64,000 nt of DNA, from assembly GCF_963678975.1 (NCBI RefSeq), contig NC_089272.1:26229471-26293470 (forward strand), read 5' to 3'. The DNA is from Dysidea avara. Lineage: Eukaryota > Porifera > Demospongiae > Dictyoceratida > Dysideidae. The notes under the pieces were generated by a model that saw only the letters and a program-made list of their open reading frames with translations, did not search any database and had not been told where the DNA came from. Of the stretch, positions 43,885-55,113 are shown piece after piece. A program made the translations under genes and the position numbers. The number at the start of each line of letters is the position of its first letter. Position 1 is the stretch's first letter.

Positions 43885-45151
43885 CAGAAGGAGGAACTGA
43901 TCCCCCACTTTTACAAGTGGAGGATCAGTGCCCCCTCACTTTTTCCAATACTCAGTTGCCAAAATAAAACAACTGTTGTAGTAATTAGCCAACTTACTCT
44001 GCCTTGATGTACTAGAGTTTGTGCTAAAGGTTATGCAAGCATGGAATACTGCATGAGTCAGTGCTGGGAATGCACGAGATCGAGATACTCTAATAGAGTA
44101 GTCACCTAACTACTCTAATAGAACATTCAGTGGAATCATATGAGTTGGTTCTGCTATGCAATTAATTCAATCTATCTCCATTAACACAGTATATTGATAC
44201 GTAGTCAAGAGCATAAGAGCATGAGTCTGTCTAAAATGCCTTCATTTACTACTGTATCTACAGTATCTTAATGATAGTTATTGTTATAATATTATAGGAT
44301 TATTGTGCATGTACCACTGAAAATACTCTCAGATTGAATCTCAAGCATTCAAATCTCAAAATTTTCCTGTGGGGGCATGCTCAAGATCCCCCCAGTATCA
44401 GAAAACTTTGCATGTTGGTATGCTTCGGCAGCTTTGCTTACTAAGGTACAGTAATTCATGATTTTAAAACACTGTGTGACTTACAGCCACCCACATAATT
44501 TGCCCCCCACTTTTGAGTACTGTTCTCCACCCCTGGTACAGACAGAATACTGTCCCAACTTTTTATCACCACAAAATGAAATTTGCCTTAATGTACAATG
44601 CATAAGTTCTTCACTATTGCTAACATTGATTGTCCTATATTTACAAATATTCATGCACAAAATTAAATCTATTTTCTGAACTTTAAAACTCCATTATTTC
44701 TTTTTAATTGGATTAATTGTCAAAGATTTTCACTCAGTGAAACTACAGCTCAGTTTTGATATAAAGAGAAACATTATCAGTACAATTAGTCACATGTTGT
44801 TTGCTGGTATGTTAAATGTGTGGAAAATTAAACACACTGTTTCGCAAACAAATCCGGTCACATACTGTATGCATATGCAGTAAAAACCCTCTTAAAACTT
44901 TGACAGTCTAGACTAGATTACTCAGTGTTGTCTGAAATCTAATTATAGTTATGGTTGTTGTCCATTATGTTTTCATTCAGTTCGATTGTAAGATGGATAC
45001 CATTGGGGAATTATTTTTCCTAAAGTATACCTCTAAATTGAAGACAACGTTAACCTCATAGTGTTGAGTGTTCAATCAGTAAAAAAATTATGTTAAAATA
45101 GTAACAAAGTGCATGAGAAGTTGTAACCAAGCGAAGATGAACTTGTTATAA
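43885..45151. other. Mostly unassigned
   Basis: Contains a solitary copy of the composite-head motif (ATCGAGATACTCTAATAGAG at about 44084). No gene or other repeat was recognised. Confidence 0.5.
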
Positions 45152-45480
45152 ATATCTAATCCAAAACAGCCAAGCTGTAAAAAACAGTGCGGCCCTCAAA
45201 AAGGCTATGGTGAAAAAAGATGTGAAATCCAAGGTGGCGGCCAAGAAATGGCTGTGATGGTAGGTTAATGGTAAAAATTTTAATAACGACAATTCAGGTG
45301 AATTTTGTACCAAGACCAAGTGGCACCAAATTCATCTGAATTGTCGTTATTAAAATTTTTACCATTAACCTACCATCACAGCCATTTCTTGGCCGCCACC
45401 TTGGATTTCACATCTTTTTTCACCATAGCCTTTTTGAGGGCCACACTGTTTTTACAGCTTGGCTGTTTTGGATTAGATAT
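45152..45480. repeat. Palindromic MITE-like end, copy 4
   Basis: Ends ATATCTAATCCAAAACAGCC / GGCTGTTTTGGATTAGATAT. The centre shares GACAATTCAGGTGAATTT with copies 2 and 3. Confidence 0.9.
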
Positions 45481-45655
45481 CACTTCTTTTTGTATTTGTA
45501 TTCTCAAAGTCGGCCTATGGCCGGCTTTGGGACTTTTTTAACATATCTTTTTTTCTTTACCACAGGAAGAAGAAAAGATGAAACAGGTGTACTTTAAATA
45601 TTTATTTTATCAGTAAATGTACAAATTATATATATAATACATATATTTATTGCAG

Positions 45656-46520
45656 GACTCTCCATGGTGGTTTCTTTGTAACTGAACTCTCTACAAGGTA
45701 ACTTCTTCTAGCTGATCTTTCTAGCTGATCTTTCTACAGGGTGATTTGTTTGTAGCTGAATTCTCTACATGGTGGTTTCTTTGTAACTGAACTCTCTACA
45801 AGGTAACTCCTTCTAGCTGATCTTTCTAGCTGATCTTTCTACAGGGTGATTTGTTTGTAGCTGAACTATCTACAAGATAACTTCTTCTAGCTGATCTCTC
45901 CACAGGGTGATTTGTTTGTAGCTGAATTCTGTATAGGTGATTTGTTTGCAGCTGAGCTTTTTACAGAATGGTTTCTTTGTAGTTGAACTCTCTACAAGGT
46001 AACTTCTTCTAGCTGATGTCTCTACTAGGTCACTAGTTTGTAGCTGAACTATCTACAAGGTAATATCTTCTAGCTGATCTCTCTACAGGGTGATTTGTTT
46101 GTAGCTGAATTCTGTACAGGTGATTTGTTTGCAGCTGAGCTCTTTACAGAATGGTTTCTTTGTAGCTGAACTCTCTACAAGGTAACTTTTCTAGCTGATG
46201 TCTCTACAAGGTCACTACTTTGTAGCTGAACTCTCTACATGGTGGTTTCTTTGTAACTGAACTTTCTACAAGGTGACTTCTTCTAGCTGAACTCTCTAAA
46301 TGATGGTTTCTTTGTAGCTGAACTCTCTACAAGTTAACTTCTTCTAGCTGATCTCTCTACAGGGTGATTTGTTTTTAGCTGAACTATCTACAAGATAACT
46401 TCTTCTAGCTGATCTCTCTACATGGTGATTTGTTTGTAGCTGAATTCTGTATAGGTGATTTGTTTGCAGCTGAGTTCTTTAAATAATGGTTTCTTTGTAG
46501 CTGATCTCTATGCAGGTTAC
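45656..46520 (+). repeat. 31-bp satellite array, copy 4
   Basis: About 28 units of GTAGCTGAACTCTCTACAAG type. Internal larger duplications (for example CTTTCTAGCTGATCTTTCTA, and blocks near 45890 and 46080) indicate unequal exchange. Confidence 0.92.
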
Positions 46521-47146
46521 TTGTTTCTAGCTGATCTCTTGAATTCTCTTCAGGGTGACTGCTCTATTAGGATGACTGCTCTATTAGAGTATCTCGATTT
46601 CGCACTTGCTGCACCAAGTTGGATTTCGTGTTATAACTCCGTGGCTTTAAGTCTGATTCTTCTACACCATTGATGAGCCTTTCTAAGATGATTACTCCAT
46701 CTGTACAACGATTTTCAAAGCATTACCCGAAGCGGTTTATCTGGTAGGCGTGGCAAGCAGTCGTTTTTTTAATTAGCTAATCTCGATTGCGTAATTGTTA
46801 CACACTGTTGGTTTTTTTGTTGTATCTCCATGTTTTTTAACTCGATTTCTTTCAAACCACAAAAGATTTGAGGTTCAATAGTTAACCTATTCACCCACCG
46901 ATTTTCAGCTTCTTCCCATACGCGGTTTACCCTGTAGGCGTGACAACATATTGGTGTTATTTTTCGTGAATAATCGCTCATAACTCATTGCCTGTTCATC
47001 GTATTCCAGCCAAAGTTGGTACCGAGATGCGCCTTTATATCTCCCTTCTGTGTGCCAAATTTTAAGGCAATCGGATGTGGCGTTCGCGTTTTATAGCAGT
47101 TTTTGTAAGTGTGCGACGAGAAAAAGAAAAATAAGAAGAAAAAAAA

Positions 47147-49663
47147 GGTGGGGACTATTCTACGGAACGGAACGGAACGGAATGATGGACTAAACTGCGG
47201 AACGGAATGCTTTCTCAGATTGAAGCTTGCAGCTTACCATTGCTGTACAAGTTATCAGTGGCACTTCCAGCAGGTAATCAAACGTACCCCATAAAAGATA
47301 AAACGAATTTAAGGATCGATTGTGGGTTCTTGTTGGTTGTCATTAGTAACGAAGTACTAATTGTGGGAATAGCTGACTCAGTGATTTCATCTTCAGAAAT
47401 ATCAAGTAGGGAACTTAATGCATGACTTTTTTTTACTAGTGTGTGAATTATTTTTACTTACTTGACTTTAGAATGTACAGTCTGAGGCCCAGCCTTTCTA
47501 ATCGGCATAAATGAGTATGTGTATAGCTACACTACAAAGGAAACAAGTATGGTGACAAGCTGAATCAACTCAGTCTAAGTAGAATCTAAAGGAATTTTGT
47601 GCAGTGTGTGAGGAGCAAACATTCAGATACCTCAAGGAGGCTATATTGTGTGAACATCAATGATTCATTAACAGAATAGTGGACTATTGTCAGATATCTC
47701 AGCCTGAGTACTGAGTTGAATTCTGGATGGGGTCTATTTTACAGAATGGAGTGCTTTCTGAATCAACTTGCAGCTTGGCTAGCTGCTATCATTGCTGAAA
47801 TTGCATTTTATCAGTGGAACCTCCAGGAAAATGGAATAGGATAATTATAAAACATTAATTAAGTGATTGTTTAGGTAATCATGACTTTATTCAGTCTAAT
47901 AAACAGAATATATGGTTGATTGAGTGAGGTATCACTTTCAGAATGTTCAGACGACCAGTGATGAGATGCATGGATTCATCGAATTTTTGTTGTGGTTGGA
48001 GACATTAAATATCCAAAAGCAAACTGACTGTATAATATTAATTCACTTTCTTTATATTTTCTCAATTTTGAGCCTGTATACAAATAATTGAATTTTCCTT
48101 GTCAATAGAAATCCTAGAATAAGATGGGAGAGAAACTTATCTTTGTTTACCTACACTGTACAACCAAGAGTTCGTAATACTGATTTGTATGGGGGAGAGT
48201 GTCTAACTCTCAGTATGGCCTGTACAAACACCCTGTGTAAAGTTCACCTTTCATCAAATCAACACCTTTACTGGGGGATAGAAAACTGTTGATTAGAGTT
48301 GCTGAAGAAGGTAAAGCCTTTGTTCTGAAATAAGGCCGAGGTGTTACTTTAAGTAGGGTGTTTGGTGAATGCATTCAAGTTAGACACTCCCCACCTTATT
48401 ATGAAATCTTGGTACAACTTCAAAGGAAATGAAGAAAGCATACAGATGAATCAATAAAATCACTACAGTAAGGTGAATTACAGACTAGTGAGATCTTGTT
48501 AATTAATGACAGTGGTTGGAGATTAAGTGTGGTAGCTTCTTGCTCTTGAATATGTTACAAAGTGGAAGTACAAATCAAAATAGGATATCAATTTCATTAT
48601 GAAAAATTTGTATACATAAATAATCTAGCATTACTATTTCATTTGTCCTCCACTTAAACATGCTACAACAGTACTAGTGTCAGTAAATTGGCAGTGAGTC
48701 TACCTTGAAATCTCAACTCTAGAGTAGATCCAACACAGGACAGCCCGCACTGTAACAAATACATGTGATCCCATTGTAATTTCATGGACCAGCTGGACTG
48801 GGAATCACTTGAAAATAGACGAACAAATTTAACCTGTTTTGTTTGAAGTGAAGCATGTGAAATGTTACACTTAAGAAATCCTAGGATTCTTAGGTGGTAT
48901 GTAATTAATGTCAGTGTTCCATTTCAGGTCTGACTAGATACATTGAAATTACACACACATCCTGGTCCAAATCACGTTTGCCTGGTGGCTACGGGCATGG
49001 TTTTACATGCGGTTTATAATAGAAATTTGGCTGATCTTGGAGTTTTGACATTTAGCCTGATTCAAGGCTAGCAGTCAGACACATCCTTGAATTGTGCAAC
49101 AGATAAAATCAGCTCACTATTGAATACGGCATTAGTCCACTGCACCAGCTGTTAATATATAAATAACTCCATGCATACACTTCAGTGATGTTTGCAGAAT
49201 ATACCCTCCTTGCGGTCTGCCAAAATATTTGCTCCTCACACACTGCACAAAATTCTTCAAGTTTTAATTCAGCTGGCTCTTTCCTGTTACCAGTATCTTC
49301 CTGCTTGCTTTATTTATACACTGACTTATGACTTGAAAGACCGGCCCAGACTGTTTTTGTAAAGTCTAAATAAGAAAAACAGCTCACATAAAGTTCCCTT
49401 CCGTATGGATGAACATCACTGATACAGCTCATCCCACAATAATACTTCGTTACTAATGACAACCAACAAAAACCCACAATCGATCCGTTAATTCTTTTTA
49501 TCTTATGTTTAACCACCCACTGGAGATGCCACTGCTAACTTATAAGGGAAGTTTCAGCAATGGTAAGTTGCAAGCTTCAGTTTGAGAAAGCGTTCCGTTC
49601 CGTGGTTTAGTCCATCATTCCGTTCCGTTCCGTTCCGTTCCGTTCCGTAGAATAGTCCCCACC
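47147..49663. mobile_element. Long-TIR non-autonomous transposon with GGAAC repeats in the TIRs
   Basis: The ends GGTGGGGACTATTCTACGGA / complement extend as diverged inverted repeats over at least 250 bp, both containing GATCGATTGTGGGTT and TTGTTGGTTGTCATTAGTAA. Right after the ends lie GGAAC pentamers, about four at the left and six at the right. A third, diverged end-like copy lies inside at about 47730-47800. The 2.5-kb element has no transposase-like ORF. A target duplication cannot be defined because both flanks are A-runs. Confidence 0.85.
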
Positions 49664-49974
49664 AAAAAAAACTAAGAAACTGAGCCAATTTTTGAAGTCG
49701 CATATCTCGGGAACGCGTGAAGCGATTTCGCTCAAATTTGGAATGTGGAGTGCTGCAGTTGTAGGGCATGTCCACAGCAAAAATCGTCTTGTTTCATCTA
49801 GGGAGCACAGAGCTACGAAGGTGCAAAAATTGCGTTTTCTTTCTTCCTGTCAATATACTCACGGGTGTTACGCGCCGGCTTCTTGGGCCGCACGATACAC
49901 TACCGTGTGTCTTGATAATGTAGTTGGTGGAGGGCAGCTAGGTCCATCACCAAGCTAGGCTCCCCCCTAAATAA

Positions 49975-50362
49975 GGCCACTCCAAATAAATTCTCTGTTT
50001 CCCGTCCACGCCCGCATCTAGTTACTGTCAGCTTTAAATATTCCATTATTCCCTTATTATTTTCCGGTTATTCTTGCATACTGACAGGCTCAGTAAAAGC
50101 CATCTTGGAACAGGATCAGTTCACGTGTCAGCAGAGCTATCAAGTCGGCACAAACTTCACGTTTGTGCTATTTTTGCAACTTAAAAAGGAATGAACAAAC
50201 TTAAGCATGCTTTTATGCAGCTTTTTATAGTTGTGCCAGGCAAATAATGGCTTGAAAAGCTGCCAATCTCATAATGAAATAATGGAAATGGACCGCCCGC
50301 CCGCCCGCATGCAAATATACTTGAGTCCAGGACGGGAAACAGAGAATTTATTTGGAGTGGTC
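49975..50362. mobile_element. MITE with TAA target duplication
   Basis: Terminal inverted repeats of about 33 bp, GGCCACTCCAAATAAATTCT.. / ..AGAATTTATTTGGAGTGGTC, with TAA directly on each side. A 3-bp TAA/TTA duplication suggests the PIF/Harbinger superfamily (inference). 388 bp, no ORF. Confidence 0.75.
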
Positions 50363-53015
50363 TAAGGTGTCTCCTCCCTCCTGGATGAGTACCACATAAA
50401 TTACTACAAACTTGAAAATCTGAGGAGCCAACCTACAAATTTCATGATGTAATTTGGCATGGAATGATCCATCAGCATTTACATAATGCTAATGTGACTG
50501 AAGGAACAATAATTTATGATTTATTGGGTAGAGCTAACTTTAAGAGTAACACTCATCAGATAGTTGCACAGCATTTGCTACCTAGGTCTACAACAGTAAA
50601 ATGCAAAGTACAAGAACAATGGCACAGTTGAAAAGCAGTACTAGTAGCTATTTTTATACTGAGCAGTCTTCCCTGGGAAAAAAATACAATCATATAGCAT
50701 TATTTTAACAACCCCACCCATAGATACATCTGTGCCGCAAACTGTAAACTACCGTATCATGTGACCAATATTACTGACTGAGTGATTGTCTCAAACTGCG
50801 TACCAAAGAGTTCGTTAGACAGTTGTGGATGGATGTAAGTTTCTACTGTAGACTTTAGTAGTATTGTTCTAGTGCTCTGAATCCAAAATCAATTGGGACG
50901 GGTGGTGCACAAGCGGTATGTTTGATGTATGGGTGTGTCCAACTCCATTACTGAGTGCCGTGCATGGCGATAGGCTTTGAGCGAGGCTCAGTTTGAGCAA
51001 CACGCATTCATTTCAGTGAGCAAAACCTGGACAATTGAGCTAAATGTACCAGACTGGATACTGGACAGTCAGTATTTTGCTTGACCACGCTAGCTAACTA
51101 CATTCAGAGATGCATGGATGCAGGGTTTAACAAGGGGGTGCTCCACGGCTTTGTTTTTGATTTATCTGCTTTACCAGTTAGGCACTGGAGGGCGAACACT
51201 GAAGGATAATCCTGTACGAGGTGCATACCACGGCATATAGCAACTGCGCTGAAAATATTTTACAGCTGTAGTTTCAGGACAGAAATTTTTGGATGTAGAG
51301 CGGTTTTATGCACAAATATCTAATAAATCATCACACTATCTAAGTGGTCTGCATTGACAAAAGCTGTACGAATCAGTGACAGTCATGAGTAGTTCAGTTA
51401 TAAGCTTTCATGTACGTAGAATGAGCCATGCATTTCAATCATTTGGAAAAAAAAACTAGCGGGTTAAATATACGTACTTGTTGCAAGTTGTCATCATATA
51501 CTCAGCAACTGTGGATGATTCTTAATAAGTGTTACATGTGCAGGTGACTGTACAATGATTATATGTGACTGAATTTGACAAAACCCGGCTTCAACGTACA
51601 AAGCTTCGTTAGGAGATATGGCGATTTTAAGTAATCATTGTGTAATAACTTCCCAGTGCCTACAGCTGTGCAAACACAATTTGCACCAAGTATGCATCTA
51701 TTTACTAGCTATTACTGAGTGGGTGTATACATTTCTGATACCCAAAATTAGCCCTGTTTTGGGCAGCTTTTCTCGAGCAGGTAATAATATCACAGGTGGT
51801 AGTAATAGGGTGGGAGGGTGGGGGGCGGTGGGTGGGCTTATTATAGGGGTATAAAATGAAGCAAGAAGACGATTGGAATCCAGAGGCCAAGTTTGGGCTC
51901 TCCATGGCCCTAAAATCACTCCAAATTGACTGAGAACACTATTGGCGAGCTCTCTGTGAAGTCCCAGCTCACTACACACCATTATCACAAAGCCATGGCC
52001 ATTCAATGGCACCAATCTCCCACTCGTGGCTTTGACAGGGTCGGAAGAAAGCTGTCACAGAAACCAGACTTGCCAGTCCTGAAGGAAGTACAGTGTGGAA
52101 TATGATAGTGTATTAGGCCAGCAATCCATTTCTGGTAAAAACGTAAGTTTGATTTTGTGTGTGTGTAAGCCTTGTTATGTGAAATCTGGTCACATATATA
52201 CATATATATTTTTTTGTGGGAGAGCACATGCCCCCTGTGCCCCCCTCCCTCATCCTCCACTGCTATGGCTGCAGACCTTTTTAACTCTTCGTGCTTTTTG
52301 AGGCTGCACAGTTGTGCATGAGAGAGTTAGAACAGGTATATTGCAAACAATCATCTAGCTAGCTACAGTAGGCCTCTCCTATATACAACTACTGCATTAA
52401 TTTTTAGCTAGCATCATAGCTATGCCATTTTCTCATTTACTTAACTGAGGAGACTGTACTATTAAACGGAGAATGGCGTATTGAAAGATAACTACAGTAT
52501 ACAAGGTTTTAGCTACATTCAGAAAAGTTCACAGACTATGGCCCATAAGTTTGTGATTCACTGGCATATAGAATTAGCCATGGCAAGTCCTTTTGTTACA
52601 TTCTTGTGACAAGTTGGCTACAAGTATATTTGTATGTATGTATAGCTAGTCTACTCTGTAGAGGCATCTGACACAATCTGATTAACATAACACATATTGC
52701 AGACACTACCTGGTGTTAAATAACTTAGACAATAATTAGTACTGGAATTACATGAATGTAGGTGTCCCTTACTTACTTTATAACAAAAATATGTCGTGTG
52801 ATTCTAGAAAATTTGCTCCAACTTAAAGGCAGAAAAGCCCATCAGAGGCAGGTTCCATTATGAGTCATTTTCATTACAGCTATTATTTTTAGCGAAAGGC
52901 AAGTAATAAATTGTTTCATAGTTAAATCTTACCACTCTAAGTCTATACTGAAAGATTTTGTGCATTATTGAAGAGTTGTAAAGTCAGAATAGCTTAATTG
53001 GTAATTATTGTTTTA
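50363..53015. other. No recognisable feature
   Basis: About 2.65 kb with only short ORFs. A G-rich tract at about 51808-51838 and a CCCGCC-rich patch just before 50300 were noted; no gene or known repeat was found. Confidence 0.45.
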
Positions 53016-53019
53016 GAGG

Positions 53020-53154
53020 TGTAAACGTCACAGCAGCAACGACACAAGCGATTTCTTATAAGCAATGATACACGAGGTCACACTTACAATCTCACATGAT
53101 AGGGGGGCAATTATTTGAATGCAATAACTATGGTGTGTCAGTAATGCTATTACA
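53020..53154 (-). repeat. Gypsy 2 3' LTR
   Basis: 135 bp and closely similar to 57713-57847 with scattered substitutions (for example CACACTTACAATC versus CAAACTTAAAATC). It is preceded, in element direction, by a CCCCCC-rich (plus strand) polypurine tract at about 53158-53165. Confidence 0.92.
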
Positions 53155-53229
53155 TACCTCCCCCCTTAAAACAAACATTTACAATTAAACAGTGTTGTGC
53201 ATGTGCATGAAAAATGAGTGTGTGTTTGG

Positions 53230-55030
53230 TCAATATCCATAATAATCAACTGGTCTAACAACTAATCCACTTCTAGTGGTAACAGGCTGTCCAGACTGAG
53301 GAGCTGCTGGGGGCTCCCGTTGAGGGGCAGATGCTGGATGATCATCACAATAATACTCAAATAATGGTGGACTCCACTGTCCCCCAGAATGCTCATCTGT
53401 TAGATCAGGTCTCAAAAGTGGTCTTAGCCTGTTGACATGAACGATCCATTTCTTATTGTTCATCTCTATTCTTATGTTCAGTGGTCCTTTTAACTCTCTC
53501 ACTGTCCAGGGTCCAGTCCAACGTGGATCTAGTTTTCCTTTGGTGGGATTGTCCAGAAGAACTTCTTGGCCAACTTGTAATCTCACTGGTTCATTACTAC
53601 AATAGCTTAGCTGCTGTCTGGTTGCTGCTTCCACAGTGTTAGACTCCACTAATTCTCTCAGTTCTATAAGCTTTCCCTGTGGGTGGGAGCTGTAGTTCTG
53701 TGGGTCTCGGTGTGAGACTATACTTGCTGTTGGGAGGTTCGGTGGTGGTGGGTTTGACCCAAATAGAATCTCATACGGGGAGAGGCCGGTTGTTGCATGT
53801 TTTGTTGTTCTATATAGGTACAAGAGTAGCTGTAGATGTTCCTCCCAGTTCCCCTCTCTATCTACCAGGCCACGAAGCATATTTAATATGGATTGGTTCA
53901 TCCGTTCAACAAGCCCGTCACCCATTGGGTGATATGGTGTTGTTCGGGACTTGGTAATGCCAAAGGCCTTGCACAGTTCACTGAGTATCTGGCTCTCAAA
54001 ATTTCTGCCTTGGTCAGAATGTAGTCTCTGGGGAGGCCCAAACAGTGTGAACACCTGATCCTTAAGGGCCTGGACTATCTTGTTGGATGTTTGGTCAGAC
54101 AGGGGCACAGCAAATGGCCACTTGGAAAAATAGTCTTACACCACAAGCATATACTGGTTTCCCTGACGTGACATTGGCACTTTGAGAATGTCAACTGCCA
54201 CTAGTTCCCATGGCCTACTAGCTACTACTGGCTGAAGTGGAGCTTGTCGAAAGGCAGTTGCCTTAGCGCGTTGGCATGTGACACAGTGACTACAGTAGGT
54301 ATTGACACCTTTACCCATTCCCACCCAATAGATTGCTTCTGACAGTCATTCCATGGTCCTATCGGTACCCTGGTGGCCAGCATTGTCATGGGCATTCTTC
54401 AGAAGTTGTTTCCGCATAGATGCTGGTGCAACTAGAAGCAGTTTCTCTTCGTGCATTGTTGGAGTCTTCACTTTGTGGTACAGTATAGACTGATGTAGAG
54501 TGAGCTGAGACCAGAATTGATGGAATCTCTTTAAAGGAAATTTCCTCCAGTTCCCAGTGAGTGATGGTTTCTCTTTGCATGACATCTGCTGTATGGAGTA
54601 TTGGGTCTGACTTCTGAGCTGCTGCAATCATTGTGTGGTCTAGGTCCCTGCCAATGGCTACCATTGTGATGGGTCTCCAAGAGAGTGCATCTGTATGTTG
54701 GTTCTGTGATCCCTGATGGTACACAATGGAGAAGTCAAATCCACACAGCTGTAGGGCCCATCTCTCTAATTTCTGTGAACATGCATGGCTGGATCGCTTT
54801 GATTGTAGCCACTCTAAAGGCTTGTGGTCTGTTTTGATGACAAAGTGAGCATCAACAAGATAATGCCGTAACTTCTGAGTTGCCCAGACAATTGCTAAAC
54901 ACTTGTTCTCAGTGGTAGAGTTGTTTCTCTTCGTCTTAGTTAAAGTGTGGCTGGCATATTCAACAACTGCGCCTCTGGCTGTGGAAAGGACCACACCCAG
55001 GCCCGTGTCTGATGCATCAGTGGTAAGCAC
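53230..55030 (-). pseudogene. pol: Gypsy 2 RNase H and integrase, broken
   Basis: RNase H: LTTDASDTGLGVVLS, KCLAIVWATQKLRHYL and KTDHKPLEWL. Integrase: the zinc-binding motif includes HDNAGHQGTDRTME and CSHCVTCQRAKA, with D in VAVDILKV, D in HSDQGRNFES and E in LVERMNQ. The C-terminal GPY/F-type domain is PRWTGPWTVRELKGP, followed by VHVNRLRPLLRP. A stop codon replaces one residue just before DYFSKWPFAVPL (about 54134), and there is a frame change at about 54400. The integrase C-terminal half (53230-54108) is fully open. Confidence 0.88.
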
Positions 55031-55074
55031 AAAAGTGTCATGTTGTTTGGGGTAATCTAGTATGGGGGGTTAGT

Positions 55075-55113
55075 TAATGCATGTTTCAATCAAAGCGATT
55101 GAAACATGCATTA
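55075..55113. repeat. 39-bp snapback in Gypsy 2 pol
   Basis: Perfect 17-bp arms (TAATGCATGTTTCAATC / complement) around a 5-base loop, exactly where the reading frame breaks between RT and RNase H. The two arms look like an inverted duplication of the same coding segment. Confidence 0.8.

Larger units (their letters stand above)
45152..49913 (+). repeat. Composite satellite-bearing repeat, copy 4 (interrupted)
   Basis: Order: palindromic end 45152-45480, spacer 45481-45655, 31-bp array 45656-46520, head 46540-47146 resuming at 49664-49913 after the insertion of the 47147-49663 element. It ends in the same CCGGCTTCTTGGGCCGC and GTGTGTCTT motif as copy 3. The insertion lies in an A-rich stretch that is continuous in copy 3 (about 43118). 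Confidence 0.82.
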
